Notes: generated by a model not told the origin, from the letters alone. 6,698 nucleotides of DNA from Thermoplasmata archaeon (GCA_021797385.1 JAJZZW010000107.1:1-6698); one strand, 5' to 3'. Shown: positions 1 to 6,583, numbered from the stretch's first letter. Numbers and translations are program-made.

Positions 1-793
1 AATCAAGGGTAGAATGTGGCCTTATATTATTATAATCATAGAATGCATTCTCTATCATTATTTTACCTTCATTATAATTATTGATTTCATTGATCCATAT
101 ATAATCAGTTTTAATTGAATTATGGAAACTTTCAATATCACCATTCTCCTCTGGTGTTTCCCTTTCTATGTATTCATGGTTAATTCCCATTGTTTTAAGA
201 TAGTTATTGAACTCCTTAGAGATATACTGTGGGCCATTATCTGTCCTCAATGTAATATTGTCAGGTACTATGCCATTGAACTTCCTTATTATTGAATCGT
301 CCATTGCATTTATAGCATCCTTAGCAGTGCATGATGTATTATAATTATAGCCATACCATTCCTTGGAGAATACATCCTTTATGCACATTAAATATGTCAT
401 TCCATTGTTTGTTGGAATATAAGTAATATCTGTTTCAATCAGCATTTCAGGCTTATCAGCTTTTAATAATTTCAATCCCCTTCTGTTCTTATGGTTATGC
501 AATGGTAAAGTTAGATTATTATTCTTCATTATTTTATAAACTGTTTTCTTAGCTATATTTATACCTGAATTCCTTAATAATGCCCATATCCTGTTATAGC
601 CATAGGTTACTCTTTCCTTGCATAGTTCTATTATTTTATCTATAATATTATTATCAATCCTTGTTATACGCCTATTATCTTCAATGTTTTCATGCTTTAT
701 TCTGTAATAGTATGTTATTCTGTTGATTCCAGAATAATAGCATGCTTTTTTTACTTCAATTCCATTATTATTCATCTCATTCACCGAACTCAC
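1..793 (-). CDS. IS3-family transposase OrfB (DDE catalytic subunit), C-terminus off the window
   Basis: This is the catalytic part of an IS3 transposase, which cuts and joins DNA through a circular intermediate. Translating the minus strand gives an open frame of about 264 codons from the GTG at 793 to the window edge. An N-terminal HTH_21-like region contains ERVTYGYNRIWALLRNSGI (bases about 613-563). It is followed by an rve/RNase H-fold core. The catalytic triad is complete: Asp in ETDITYIP (codon 430-428), Asp in RTDNGPQY (241-239) and Glu in NGDIESF (133-131), with exactly 35 residues between the second Asp and the Glu. The frame ends at RPHSTLD, a motif that usually lies 10-20 residues before the C-terminus, so little is missing. 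The frame is -1 relative to orfA and stays open back through the A-run at 812-820 (reading KKKLYEEEKV). The product may therefore be an OrfAB fusion, or a separate protein starting at GTG 793. Confidence 0.93.
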   Translation of the reverse strand, partial: MSSVNEMNNNGIEVKKACYYSGINRITYYYRIKHENIEDNRRITRIDNNIIDKIIELCKERVTYGYNRIWALLRNSGINIAKKTVYKIMKNNNLTLPLHNHKNRRGLKLLKADKPEMLIETDITYIPTNNGMTYLMCIKDVFSKEWYGYNYNTSCTAKDAINAMDDSIIRKFNGIVPDNITLRTDNGPQYISKEFNNYLKTMGINHEYIERETPEENGDIESFHNSIKTDYIWINEINNYNEGKIMIENAFYDYNNIRPHSTLD

Positions 794-1074
794 CTTTTCC
801 TCCTCATATAATTTTTTTTTAATATTTCGTTTGCTATGGTCATTTCACCTATTATTGATTTAAGATTCTCATTCTCCTTCATTAAAGCCTTATCAGGATC
901 CTTTCCTTCTAATCCTTTTCTTCCACCTTCCAAGAACTGCTCCTTCCATTTATAAAATAACGATACTGCTATTCCATGGTTCCTGCATATCTCTGCTATT
1001 GTAATGTTGGGATTCTGGAATGATTCCATTATAATATTATACTTCTCCTCGCCGGTCCATATTCTTCCAGGCAT
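790..1074 (-). CDS. IS3-family transposase OrfA (DNA-binding subunit), 94 aa
   Basis: OrfA recognises the ends of the insertion sequence and, when fused to OrfB by frameshift, forms the full transposase. The protein has an HTH_Tnp_1-type helix-turn-helix at about residues 8-46, including TIAEICRNHGIAVSLFYKWK. A leucine-zipper-like heptad follows at L64, L71, M78 and L85, the oligomerisation motif expected before the frameshift site. Length (94 aa) is normal for the family. The ATG at 1074 is supported by a strong Shine-Dalgarno sequence GGAGGT seven bases upstream. The gene overlaps orfB by four bases (GTGA). It differs from the other genes here, which appear leaderless, in having a bacterial-style ribosome binding site. 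This fits a mobile element that carries its own signals. Confidence 0.93.
   Translation of the reverse strand: MPGRIWTGEEKYNIIMESFQNPNITIAEICRNHGIAVSLFYKWKEQFLEGGRKGLEGKDPDKALMKENENLKSIIGEMTIANEILKKNYMRRKR
791..805 (-). promoter_or_regulatory. Ribosome binding site and GTG start of orfB, overlapping the orfA stop
   Basis: The minus strand carries GAGGAGG (805-799), then five bases, then GTG (793-791) in the orfB frame. The last two bases of that GTG begin the orfA stop TGA (792-790), giving a four-base GTGA overlap typical of translational coupling. It offers a second way to make OrfB alone. The same GAGGAGG lies just downstream of the A9 run, so whether it serves initiation or also affects slippage is open. 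Confidence 0.6.
812..820 (-). other. Candidate programmed -1 frameshift site (A9 slippery run) joining orfA to orfB
   Basis: On the minus strand nine consecutive A residues lie in the last codons of orfA. In the orfA frame they read L-K-K-N-Y-M-R-R-K-R-stop. Slipping back one base gives L-K-K-K-L-Y-E-E-E-K and continues without interruption into the DDE domain. IS3 elements are known to make the OrfAB transposase by -1 slippage on A-rich strings at just this place, at the end of the orfA leucine zipper. The position, the direction of the shift and the open frame agree. That slippage actually occurs is inferred. Confidence 0.75.
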
Positions 1075-1081
1075 TTACATT

Positions 1082-1124
1082 ACCTCCCTTATATATTTAT
1101 ATAAATTATTCGTTATATATATCT
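1082..1124 (-). promoter_or_regulatory. Promoter and Shine-Dalgarno site of the insertion sequence orfA
   Basis: On the minus strand GGAGGT (1087-1082) sits seven bases before the orfA ATG. A TATA-like tract (GATATATATAA, about 1124-1114) would place transcription start near 1092, giving a short leader that includes the Shine-Dalgarno site. A second AT-rich box (TTTATATA, 1105-1098) would start transcription at the ATG itself and exclude the site, so the upstream box is preferred. The region is AT-rich throughout, so the exact box is uncertain. Confidence 0.5.
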
Positions 1125-1242
1125 CTTTAGCTTTGTATAAGTTTAAACTATCCATAACCACAGACTATACTCAAATAAATTAAGCGTATTTATGCTTTAT
1201 TAGCTTTTTAACTAAATTTAGTGTCATAATTTTTACAATATT

Positions 1243-1264
1243 AAATAACAATGTCCTGTTATTT
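1243..1264. repeat. Perfect 8-bp inverted repeat with 6-nt loop
   Basis: AAATAACA (1243-1250) and TGTTATTT (1257-1264) are exact reverse complements separated by ATGTCC. The stem is AU-rich and so only weakly stable as RNA. It overlaps a second, mutually exclusive pairing (1253-1290). The function is unknown. Confidence 0.5.
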
Positions 1265-1290
1265 TTCTCCTACTGAAAAATTATAGGGAC
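1253..1290. repeat. Imperfect inverted repeat (GTCC...ATTTTTC / GAAAAAT...GGAC)
   Basis: The arms GTCC and ATTTTTC (1253-1267) pair with GAAAAAT and GGAC (1274-1290) around a seven-base loop, with a mismatched internal bulge of four to five bases. It could be a structured element or the relic of a mobile element. It cannot fold at the same time as the neighbouring 1243-1264 hairpin. Confidence 0.4.
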
Positions 1291-1389
1291 TTATTTTGTT
1301 ATTATGAGGTGAGGTTTCCACAATAAGTATGCATGGCTAATATTTTCATAGTTTGCGGGGAATAATCACCTCTAAATCAGATTGCAGGA

Positions 1390-1507
1390 TCATGATTTTT
1401 GCCGGTTCATAATAATCTATAACTCAATCATGATTATATCTATCAATTCTTTTCTGTTTTCCTTTTCGCCAATGTCTCTTATTTATAATACATAATAGTT
1501 CATGATT
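1390..1507. repeat. Three copies of TCATGATT (core palindrome TCATGA)
   Basis: Exact copies occur at 1390-1397, 1428-1435 and 1500-1507, with starts 38 and 72 bp apart. The core is a 6-bp palindrome such as a dimeric regulator might bind. However, the region is downstream of the MFS gene and upstream of only the insertion sequence, and the motif is AT-rich enough to recur by chance. Confidence 0.3.
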
Positions 1508-1531
1508 CTTCGGTGTATTCAATTTTTGGAG

Positions 1532-1554
1532 AAAATAATTATATTGATTATTTT
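1532..1554 (-). terminator. Stem-loop terminator candidate for the MFS gene
   Basis: Directly after the MFS stop (1559), AAAATAAT and ATTATTTT form an 8-bp perfect stem with a seven-base loop. In the minus direction the 3' arm ends in TTTT. Archaeal termination depends mainly on T-rich tracts, and this one is short, so the call is tentative. Confidence 0.4.
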
Positions 1555-1558
1555 AATA

Positions 1559-2995
1559 TTATGCAACTTTTTTTAGGTTATTCTTCATTAAAATGGTAAA
1601 TATGAAGCCAAGTACCACGAATATAACACCGATCAAATATATATAATCGTAGGCGGTTTTATCAGGGAATGCTGCGGTAATTGCATGTGGTATCCCATTG
1701 ATTATTGTCACGCCTATAACAACCTTTATTGTATACATGGTTTCCAGTGCACCTCCAAAAGCAGGGGCTATAGACATTCCTATATCCCTGAAAACAGTGT
1801 TCATTCCTGTAGCCTCACCTGCATTTTCCCTCGGGGTAGATGTGAGGAGTACATTTATTATACCTACAAGCATGAGAGAAATTCCGGCTCCAACAAAGAT
1901 TGTATCCAGAAGAATTTCTGATATGCTTGCCCTGTAAAGATATAAAAGACCAAATCCTATTAAATCCACGGATAATCCAAGAAGTATTGAAAATCTCGGG
2001 CCTCTTTTCTTGATTATCTTTGCTGCAACCGGCGCGAAAATCATATTCATTACGGTTGCAGGGAATAATATCAAACCTGAATCAAATACGCTTTTTCCGA
2101 ATCCGCTGGGTGCAGGGTCCTGTAAAAGTGTGGGTACTGTAAAAAATAGAAAATACATAGCTGCCATTGCAAACAATCCAACTATATTTGACAGGAATAT
2201 GTTTCTCTTCTTCAGAAGCTTCATATTGATAAAGGCATATTTATAATGGCTCTCAAAGTAAGTAAAAGCTATAAAAAGTCCGATGGCAGCTATGAACAGA
2301 CCTATTATAAGATATGAATACCAGCCGTAATGTTCCCCCTCTGATAGGGCAAATATAAGGGCAACCAATCCTCCACCTAGCATTGCGACTCCCGCTAAAT
2401 CTATTTTTTGCTTGCCCGTAACTGTATTCTCTTTCACGAATATGAATACCAGTATAAGCAGTATTACTGCAACAGGTATAGCCGTATGGAAATCCCACTG
2501 CCATCCTAGTTGTTCCGTAATATATGAGCCAAGAACAAGACCTATACCTGATCCTATGGCAAATGTGGCGCTCATTATTCCCTGTGCCAGTGCAAGTTTT
2601 TCCCTGGGGACTACATCGTTTATAATTGCGAAGGCCACGGGAATCATTCCGAATCCAAGACCCTGCACCGTACGCACCGCTATCAATTCATCCAATGTAC
2701 GAGTAAAACCGCCAAATGATATGGCTATGGTATAAATAATCCCCAGAATCAAAAAAATTTTCTTCTTGCCCACAATATCGGCTACCTTTCCGAAGATAGC
2801 GGCAGAAACGGTTCCACTGATGATGTACGCGGTTAAAATCCATGACACGCTACTGTAAGTGGAATGAAAAAATGTAATAAATATAGGTATAGCCGGAACT
2901 ATCATGGTTTCCACATAAATAATTAATAATCCTGAAAACGCCATCAATGCTATAGTTATATTGATTGATTTCTTTGACATCTGAGTTTCAGACAT
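1559..2995 (-). CDS. MFS transporter, DHA2 (14-helix drug:H+ antiporter) type
   Basis: This is an integral membrane exporter of the major facilitator superfamily, probably proton-driven. The substrate is unknown; drugs, dyes or metabolites are typical for DHA2. The 478 residues contain about 14 hydrophobic segments, the number that separates DHA2 from 12-helix DHA1. The first is at about residues 11-34, the loop-flanking ones at about 197-216 and 224-246, and the last at about 452-470. Family motifs are visible: motif A GKVADIVGKKK (69-79), motif B RTVQG (108-112), motif C-like GSGIGLVLGSYI (148-159), and the DHA2 signature PRENAGEATGMNTVFRDIG (388-406). The acidic residue usually seen in helix 1 (consensus D) is E29 in YVETMIVP. 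The ATG at 2995 lies about 26 bp from a TATA-like box and has no Shine-Dalgarno site, so it is probably leaderless; M6 (2980) is an alternative. The gene stands alone, with a terminator on its upstream side. Confidence 0.92.
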   Translation of the reverse strand: MSETQMSKKSINITIALMAFSGLLIIYVETMIVPAIPIFITFFHSTYSSVSWILTAYIISGTVSAAIFGKVADIVGKKKIFLILGIIYTIAISFGGFTRTLDELIAVRTVQGLGFGMIPVAFAIINDVVPREKLALAQGIMSATFAIGSGIGLVLGSYITEQLGWQWDFHTAIPVAVILLILVFIFVKENTVTGKQKIDLAGVAMLGGGLVALIFALSEGEHYGWYSYLIIGLFIAAIGLFIAFTYFESHYKYAFINMKLLKKRNIFLSNIVGLFAMAAMYFLFFTVPTLLQDPAPSGFGKSVFDSGLILFPATVMNMIFAPVAAKIIKKRGPRFSILLGLSVDLIGFGLLYLYRASISEILLDTIFVGAGISLMLVGIINVLLTSTPRENAGEATGMNTVFRDIGMSIAPAFGGALETMYTIKVVIGVTIINGIPHAITAAFPDKTAYDYIYLIGVIFVVLGFIFTILMKNNLKKVA

Positions 2996-3012
2996 GGTAT
3001 GTGGATTAAATG

Positions 3013-3029
3013 TTTATTAATAAATATTT
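3013..3029 (-). promoter_or_regulatory. TATA-box promoter of the MFS gene (leaderless)
   Basis: Read on the minus strand the box is AATATTTATTAATAAA, centred near 3021, about 26 bp before the ATG at 2995. This is the spacing expected if transcription begins at the start codon. No purine-rich ribosome binding site lies between. Confidence 0.6.
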
Positions 3030-3047
3030 CTTGAACAGAATTAAGAC

Positions 3048-3090
3048 AAAAAAAGTACTTGAAATTTCGATAAATAAAAATAAAATTAAT
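3048..3090 (-). terminator. T-rich terminator after the phosphatase gene
   Basis: Immediately downstream of the phosphatase stop (3096) the minus strand reads TTTTATTTTTATTTATC (about 3085-3069) and then a run of seven T (3054-3048). Repeated T-tracts on the non-template strand are the known archaeal intrinsic termination signal. It separates the cobalamin cluster from the MFS promoter. Confidence 0.65.
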
Positions 3091-3095
3091 AAATA

Positions 3096-4202
3096 TTAAT
3101 TTTGAAAGACTAAAACAGGAATTTCCATTTCCTCTTTCAGTAATCCACTATGTGCCCCCTTCATGGAATATTTCCTCTGATTCAACGGAAAATGGTAAAT
3201 ATCATTATTCCCGGCTATACCTATGAGTCCCGGAAGTTTCGGCATAACGTTACCGTCGATTTTCCCAAGTAATGTGGCATACATGGTATCTCCCTTGGAG
3301 ACTATCTGTAGATTCTTGTAATTATTTTCCATATATTCCTTTATTTCAGAGGTATTTTCGAGGAATAACGCCCTTGAATCACCGTATGGAGGCAAAATAG
3401 ATAAGTCCATCAGGTCAGAATCATTTCCAAGATTGATGGTGTTCCCTACCTCTACATGTCCATGATCGGCTGTTATGACAAAATCATAATCATCATATTT
3501 TTCCATTACCGAGATAAGTGTTTGAAGTATGTATCTGGCAGTTTCTACAGTGTATTGATCATATGGACCCAGCTTGTGTGCAATCTGATCCACATCTGGC
3601 AGGTAAAAACTTATAAAATCTATCCCCTTTTTCAGATTGTCTTCCAGCACATAAAAACTGTGAAAAACGTTTGAATATATATCTGTATTATTATTGCCAT
3701 ACAGTAGTGTGGAAAATGATGTTTTATTTATGAATGATGGTATGATATTTACGGTAGAATAGCCTGCACGGTTAAGAGCTGTTATCTTTGATTCATAATT
3801 GAAAATTGTACTCATGGGATACGCGCGTTCCATGGAATCCCTGATATATGCAGCAGAAGAGGTGTAACCCAGTATGTTCACTATTGATCCTAACTGTCTG
3901 ATATAAAGCTGGTATCCGATTATTCCATGCTGCCCCGGATGCCTGTTCAGAAAAAATGATGATAATGCGTTGGATGTTGTTGATGGAAATACCGATGTGC
4001 ATTTCATCTCATTTTTAAATTTAATCCCGGTCTTTTCATATATGTTCCAGCCCAGGCCATCAAGAAGTATGAAGCACAGCTTTTTATGATTATAGTTCAA
4101 ACCGATTCCGTCTGTTTCCACCCTTAATCCAAAGTGTGAAAATATGTCGCTAGAAACGTTAACCAGTGATTTATTGTCTGGAATTATGAAATTTTCCTGC
4201 AT
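3096..4202 (-). CDS. Alkaline-phosphatase-superfamily phosphodiesterase/pyrophosphatase, 368 aa
   Basis: This is a metal-dependent phosphohydrolase of the type I phosphodiesterase/nucleotide pyrophosphatase group (PF01663/COG1524-like). All parts of the two-metal site can be seen: D48 in LLDGLG, the nucleophile threonine in FPSTTSNA (T75 or T76), D205 and H209 in LPDVDQIAHKLGP, D246-H247 in TADHGH, and H351 in KGAHSGL. There is no signal peptide or membrane helix, so it should be cytoplasmic. The substrate is unknown. It lies 31 bp after cbiA on the same strand, which suggests a corrinoid-related job such as removing phosphate from a nucleotide-loop intermediate. That is inference, and a general nucleotide phosphatase is equally possible. 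The ATG at 4202 has no Shine-Dalgarno site but does have a TATA-like box about 25 bp upstream, so it may also be transcribed separately. Confidence 0.88.
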   Translation of the reverse strand: MQENFIIPDNKSLVNVSSDIFSHFGLRVETDGIGLNYNHKKLCFILLDGLGWNIYEKTGIKFKNEMKCTSVFPSTTSNALSSFFLNRHPGQHGIIGYQLYIRQLGSIVNILGYTSSAAYIRDSMERAYPMSTIFNYESKITALNRAGYSTVNIIPSFINKTSFSTLLYGNNNTDIYSNVFHSFYVLEDNLKKGIDFISFYLPDVDQIAHKLGPYDQYTVETARYILQTLISVMEKYDDYDFVITADHGHVEVGNTINLGNDSDLMDLSILPPYGDSRALFLENTSEIKEYMENNYKNLQIVSKGDTMYATLLGKIDGNVMPKLPGLIGIAGNNDIYHFPLNQRKYSMKGAHSGLLKEEMEIPVLVFQN

Positions 4203-4221
4203 AACAGTATATGTCTTTTTG

Positions 4222-4233
4222 ATATATTATTAT
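4222..4233 (-). promoter_or_regulatory. Possible internal leaderless promoter of the phosphatase gene
   Basis: In the 31-bp gap after the cbiA stop the minus strand reads ATAATAATATAT, centred about 25 bp before the phosphatase ATG. No ribosome binding site precedes that ATG. The gene may thus have its own start of transcription in addition to read-through from cbiG-cbiA. Confidence 0.4.
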
Positions 4234-5589
4234 TCATGATTTTTTCCTATAATTTCTGCATTGAGAAACAAATCTCCTTGCGGCATTCTGGTTGGACGGA
4301 AAATATACATGCAGATATCCTGCGGTCAATCCTTTATAATTATATCCTTCGTATGTGCCATTTTTAAAAATATATGCAGGCTGTTCCTTACCATGAAATT
4401 CTATCCGGGAATAATGGAACTCGTGCCCCCTGATTTTCTCCCCCTCTTTGAGTATAATTCCTGATGATGCAGCTATTGCATCCCTGTACCCAAGTGAAAG
4501 GCTTTTCATATGCACCGTAGCTGGTATAGATCCAACCATGGGAAATCCCCTGCCATCAATATTTATGGAATCTGAAAGGTACATATAGCCACCGCATTCA
4601 GCAAATACGGGCATACCATTATCTATTTTATTTTTGATTTCCCACATGAGTGTTTTATTCTCTGAAAGTTTACGTGCATGGAGTTCCGGGTAACCACCGC
4701 CTATGTAAAGTCCGTCCACGTCCGGGAGAGATTTATCTATGACAGGATCAAAATATACAGGCTCAGCACCGTATTTTTCCAGAATTTCAATGTTTTCATT
4801 ATAGTAAAATGAAAATGCTTGATTATATGCTATGCCTATTCTTACTGTTCCTTCCTGCCTGAAATTGTATATTTTACCTCCCTTATTCCATTCAGAACCG
4901 TATTTCTTAGAGATTTTTATAATTGAATCGAGATCAATGCTACCAGATATATTCTCTGCAAGATGTTTGTAATAGTTATTATCATTATCATGTTCGGAGG
5001 CTGTAACCAGGCCTAGATGCCTGGAATTTATTTTTATGTTTTCATCGCGTTTTATGCAGCCTACTACCTTTATTCCTGTGTAATGTTCAATCGCTTCCCT
5101 GACCATTCTGCAATGAAAATCTGAACCTGCACGGTTCATAATGACTCCTTTTATCAGGGAGCCACCTTCAAGATCCATGAATCCCCTGACAGTTGCGGCT
5201 GCACTCTGACCGGATGTGGAAATATCCACTATAAGTATAACAGGAAGATGGAGAATTTTTGAAATTTCAAATGAACTCCCCCTGAAAGTAAGACCACTGA
5301 TGCCATCGTAAAAGCCCATTACGCCTTCAACAACTGAAATATCCCTTCCAGTGGAATTATGATAGTATATTTCCTTAACTATTTCGGGGCTTCCCATAAC
5401 AGAATCCAGATTGTATGACCTGTTACCGGTTGCTATCCTGTGGAAACCCGGGTCAATATAATCAGGCCCTGCCTTGAAGGGTTGTACATTAAAACCCTTA
5501 TCTGAGAGTGCCTTCATAATTCCGGTGGATACAGTAGTTTTTCCGGACCCGCTTGAAGTGCCAGCTATCATTATTCCATTAATATTCAT
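4234..5589 (-). CDS. cbiA: Cobyrinic acid a,c-diamide synthase
   Basis: The enzyme uses ATP and glutamine to amidate the a and c carboxylates of cobyrinic acid in cobalamin biosynthesis; it is cytoplasmic. The 451-residue length is usual. The N-terminal ATP-binding domain shows the P-loop GTSSGSGKTT (10-19), FKAGPDYIDPGFH (38-50) and VVEGVMGFYDG (86-96). The C-terminal class I glutamine amidotransferase domain shows GGGYPE (297-302), the nucleophile C332 in AECGGYMYL, RGHEFHYS (387-394) and H427 in GYLHVYFPS. The methanogen paralogue CfbB (nickel-sirohydrochlorin diamide synthase) is similar, but the adjacent cbiG argues for the corrin pathway. The start overlaps the cbiG end by 11 bp, which implies co-transcription and coupling. 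Only a weak GGTG lies upstream. The chosen ATG places the P-loop at the normal distance from the N-terminus. Confidence 0.95.
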   Translation of the reverse strand: MNINGIMIAGTSSGSGKTTVSTGIMKALSDKGFNVQPFKAGPDYIDPGFHRIATGNRSYNLDSVMGSPEIVKEIYYHNSTGRDISVVEGVMGFYDGISGLTFRGSSFEISKILHLPVILIVDISTSGQSAAATVRGFMDLEGGSLIKGVIMNRAGSDFHCRMVREAIEHYTGIKVVGCIKRDENIKINSRHLGLVTASEHDNDNNYYKHLAENISGSIDLDSIIKISKKYGSEWNKGGKIYNFRQEGTVRIGIAYNQAFSFYYNENIEILEKYGAEPVYFDPVIDKSLPDVDGLYIGGGYPELHARKLSENKTLMWEIKNKIDNGMPVFAECGGYMYLSDSINIDGRGFPMVGSIPATVHMKSLSLGYRDAIAASSGIILKEGEKIRGHEFHYSRIEFHGKEQPAYIFKNGTYEGYNYKGLTAGYLHVYFPSNQNAARRFVSQCRNYRKKS

Positions 5590-6574
5590 TCAGAAACACC
5601 GATACGGTAACATTATTAATAATTTCCTTGGAGACAACCGGGATGCCATTCCGTGATGTGATCCTTGCGGCAGCATTTGATACAGAATAAGCACCGGTGG
5701 CCCTGTAAACTACCTCTGACCTTTCAGTAGAGTACATATTCAAATTTTCAGCAGAATAGAAATAAAGTGGACATTTGAGTGTTTCTGCTAACTTTTTAAT
5801 TTCAGTGTTTCCTGATTTTATATCAATTGTTGAAATAGATTTTATGGCTTCCATGTATAAATCAAATTTTTTAAATGTATATTCTATGGCGTATAACATA
5901 TCAGATAAAACTGCATCTGAAGAAAATCCTATTCCTAAATCAAGAACGGGAGGGACCAGTATGAGATCATGATTCTCATATTCCTTTTTATAGGTTATTA
6001 TTATTTTTTTGCCTTTACCGGACCCACCGAGTTCCGGAATACTGATAGATGTCCTGTTTATTATGTCCACGGGGTTACCGGCTAGCATATCCCCTGAAAC
6101 CGACGCAAGATTTTCCCTGCACAGAATGGACATCTTATATTTTGTTGCGATTGCGTCTATGGAGATAATTCCATGCACATCCGTTGCTGTTGTAATCACT
6201 GCAGTGGCTTTCAAAATACCGGCAATCTTTACAGTCAGTTCATTTGCACCGTGATGCCCGGATATTACAGGAATAACAAATTGCCCGGCATCATCTATTA
6301 CTATAACCGGTATATCATGGAATTTATCTTTCAAATAGGGAGCTATAATTCTTACAACGGCACCCAGCGCCATAATGAATATAATAGCATCAAAGTTTTC
6401 AAATACAAATTTTGCAATGTCCTTTACATGATCAAAGGATTCAAAATTTTTATAATTGTTTAATCTTTTATTGATGAATATTTTTGCATCGAATTCTGTG
6501 GAAATCTTCTTTGAAATATAAAAGCCATTATGGGTAATTGCGATAATAGCTATCCGGCTTCCCTCCATCCTCAT
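5579..6574 (-). CDS. cbiG: Cobalt-precorrin 5A hydrolase
   Basis: CbiG opens the lactone ring of cobalt-precorrin-5A and releases the two-carbon fragment as acetaldehyde, a step unique to the early-cobalt (anaerobic) route. The 331 residues cover the full family. The N-terminal and central part has MALGAVVRIIAPYLKDK (68-84), VISGHHGANELT (103-114) and TATDVHG (129-135). A C-terminal CbiG_C domain follows from about 206 to 330. In the C-terminal domain the usual GIGC(R/K)xG-type start reads LGIGFSSDAV (213-222), with the cysteine and following basic residues missing, so this end is divergent. The closing SVSNAAA (297-303) is recognisable. It is the first gene of the cbiG-cbiA unit. The ATG at 6574 is used here; M3 (6568) fits leaderless spacing from the TATA box slightly better. 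Confidence 0.93.
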   Translation of the reverse strand: MRMEGSRIAIIAITHNGFYISKKISTEFDAKIFINKRLNNYKNFESFDHVKDIAKFVFENFDAIIFIMALGAVVRIIAPYLKDKFHDIPVIVIDDAGQFVIPVISGHHGANELTVKIAGILKATAVITTATDVHGIISIDAIATKYKMSILCRENLASVSGDMLAGNPVDIINRTSISIPELGGSGKGKKIIITYKKEYENHDLILVPPVLDLGIGFSSDAVLSDMLYAIEYTFKKFDLYMEAIKSISTIDIKSGNTEIKKLAETLKCPLYFYSAENLNMYSTERSEVVYRATGAYSVSNAAARITSRNGIPVVSKEIINNVTVSVFLNEY

Positions 6575-6583
6575 GAATTATAT

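Larger units (their letters stand above)
1..1162 (-). mobile_element. IS3-family insertion sequence, partial (left side cut by window edge)
   Basis: The segment holds the classic two-frame IS3 arrangement: a small helix-turn-helix orfA followed, in the -1 frame, by a DDE integrase-type orfB. Both frames are free of stops, so the copy looks recent and possibly active. The orfB end and its adjoining terminal repeat lie beyond base 1. The end upstream of orfA is a guess. Read on the minus strand, TGTGGTTATGGATAGTTT begins at 1162 with the TG dinucleotide expected of IS3 ends, 88 bp ahead of orfA. An alternative end starting TGAGTATAG would lie at 1173. Without the other terminus neither the inverted repeat nor the 3-4 bp target duplication can be confirmed. 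IS3 elements are abundant in bacteria and patchier in archaea, so lateral origin is plausible. Confidence 0.85.
1163..1558. other. Gene-free stretch between the insertion sequence and the MFS gene, with inverted repeats
   Basis: No convincing reading frame was found on either strand; stops are frequent in all frames I translated. It lies beyond the 5' end of the insertion sequence and downstream of the MFS gene. It contains a perfect 8-bp inverted repeat (1243-1264), an imperfect one (1253-1290), GAGGTGA/TCACCTC arms (1306-1312 and 1366-1372), three TCATGATT copies, and a terminator-like hairpin at the MFS end. It may be ordinary intergenic DNA, a decayed mobile-element remnant, or hold an unrecognised small RNA. 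The sequence does not decide between these. Confidence 0.5.

Noticed and set aside
1..820. orfB as a frameshifted pseudogene of a single-frame transposase
   Set aside because: The frame change falls at the standard IS3 orfA/orfB junction on an A-run, in the -1 direction, and both frames are otherwise intact with all catalytic residues. It is the normal family layout.
1390..1507. CRISPR array or operator array from the TCATGATT copies
   Set aside because: The units are only 8 bp and unequally spaced (38 and 72 bp), without long repeats, and do not lie in front of a host gene.
1163..1558. Degenerate protein gene on the minus strand
   Set aside because: Joining short stretches across stops gives fragments that match no family I recognise; the support is too weak to call a pseudogene.
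1698..2735. Plus-strand and alternate-frame open frames inside the MFS gene
   Set aside because: They mirror a clear membrane-protein gene, lack recognisable domains and start signals, and their composition follows from the hydrophobic codons opposite.
3456..6463. Plus-strand and alternate-frame open frames opposite the phosphatase, cbiA and cbiG
   Set aside because: They are low-complexity shadows of well-supported minus-strand genes with no domain or promoter evidence.
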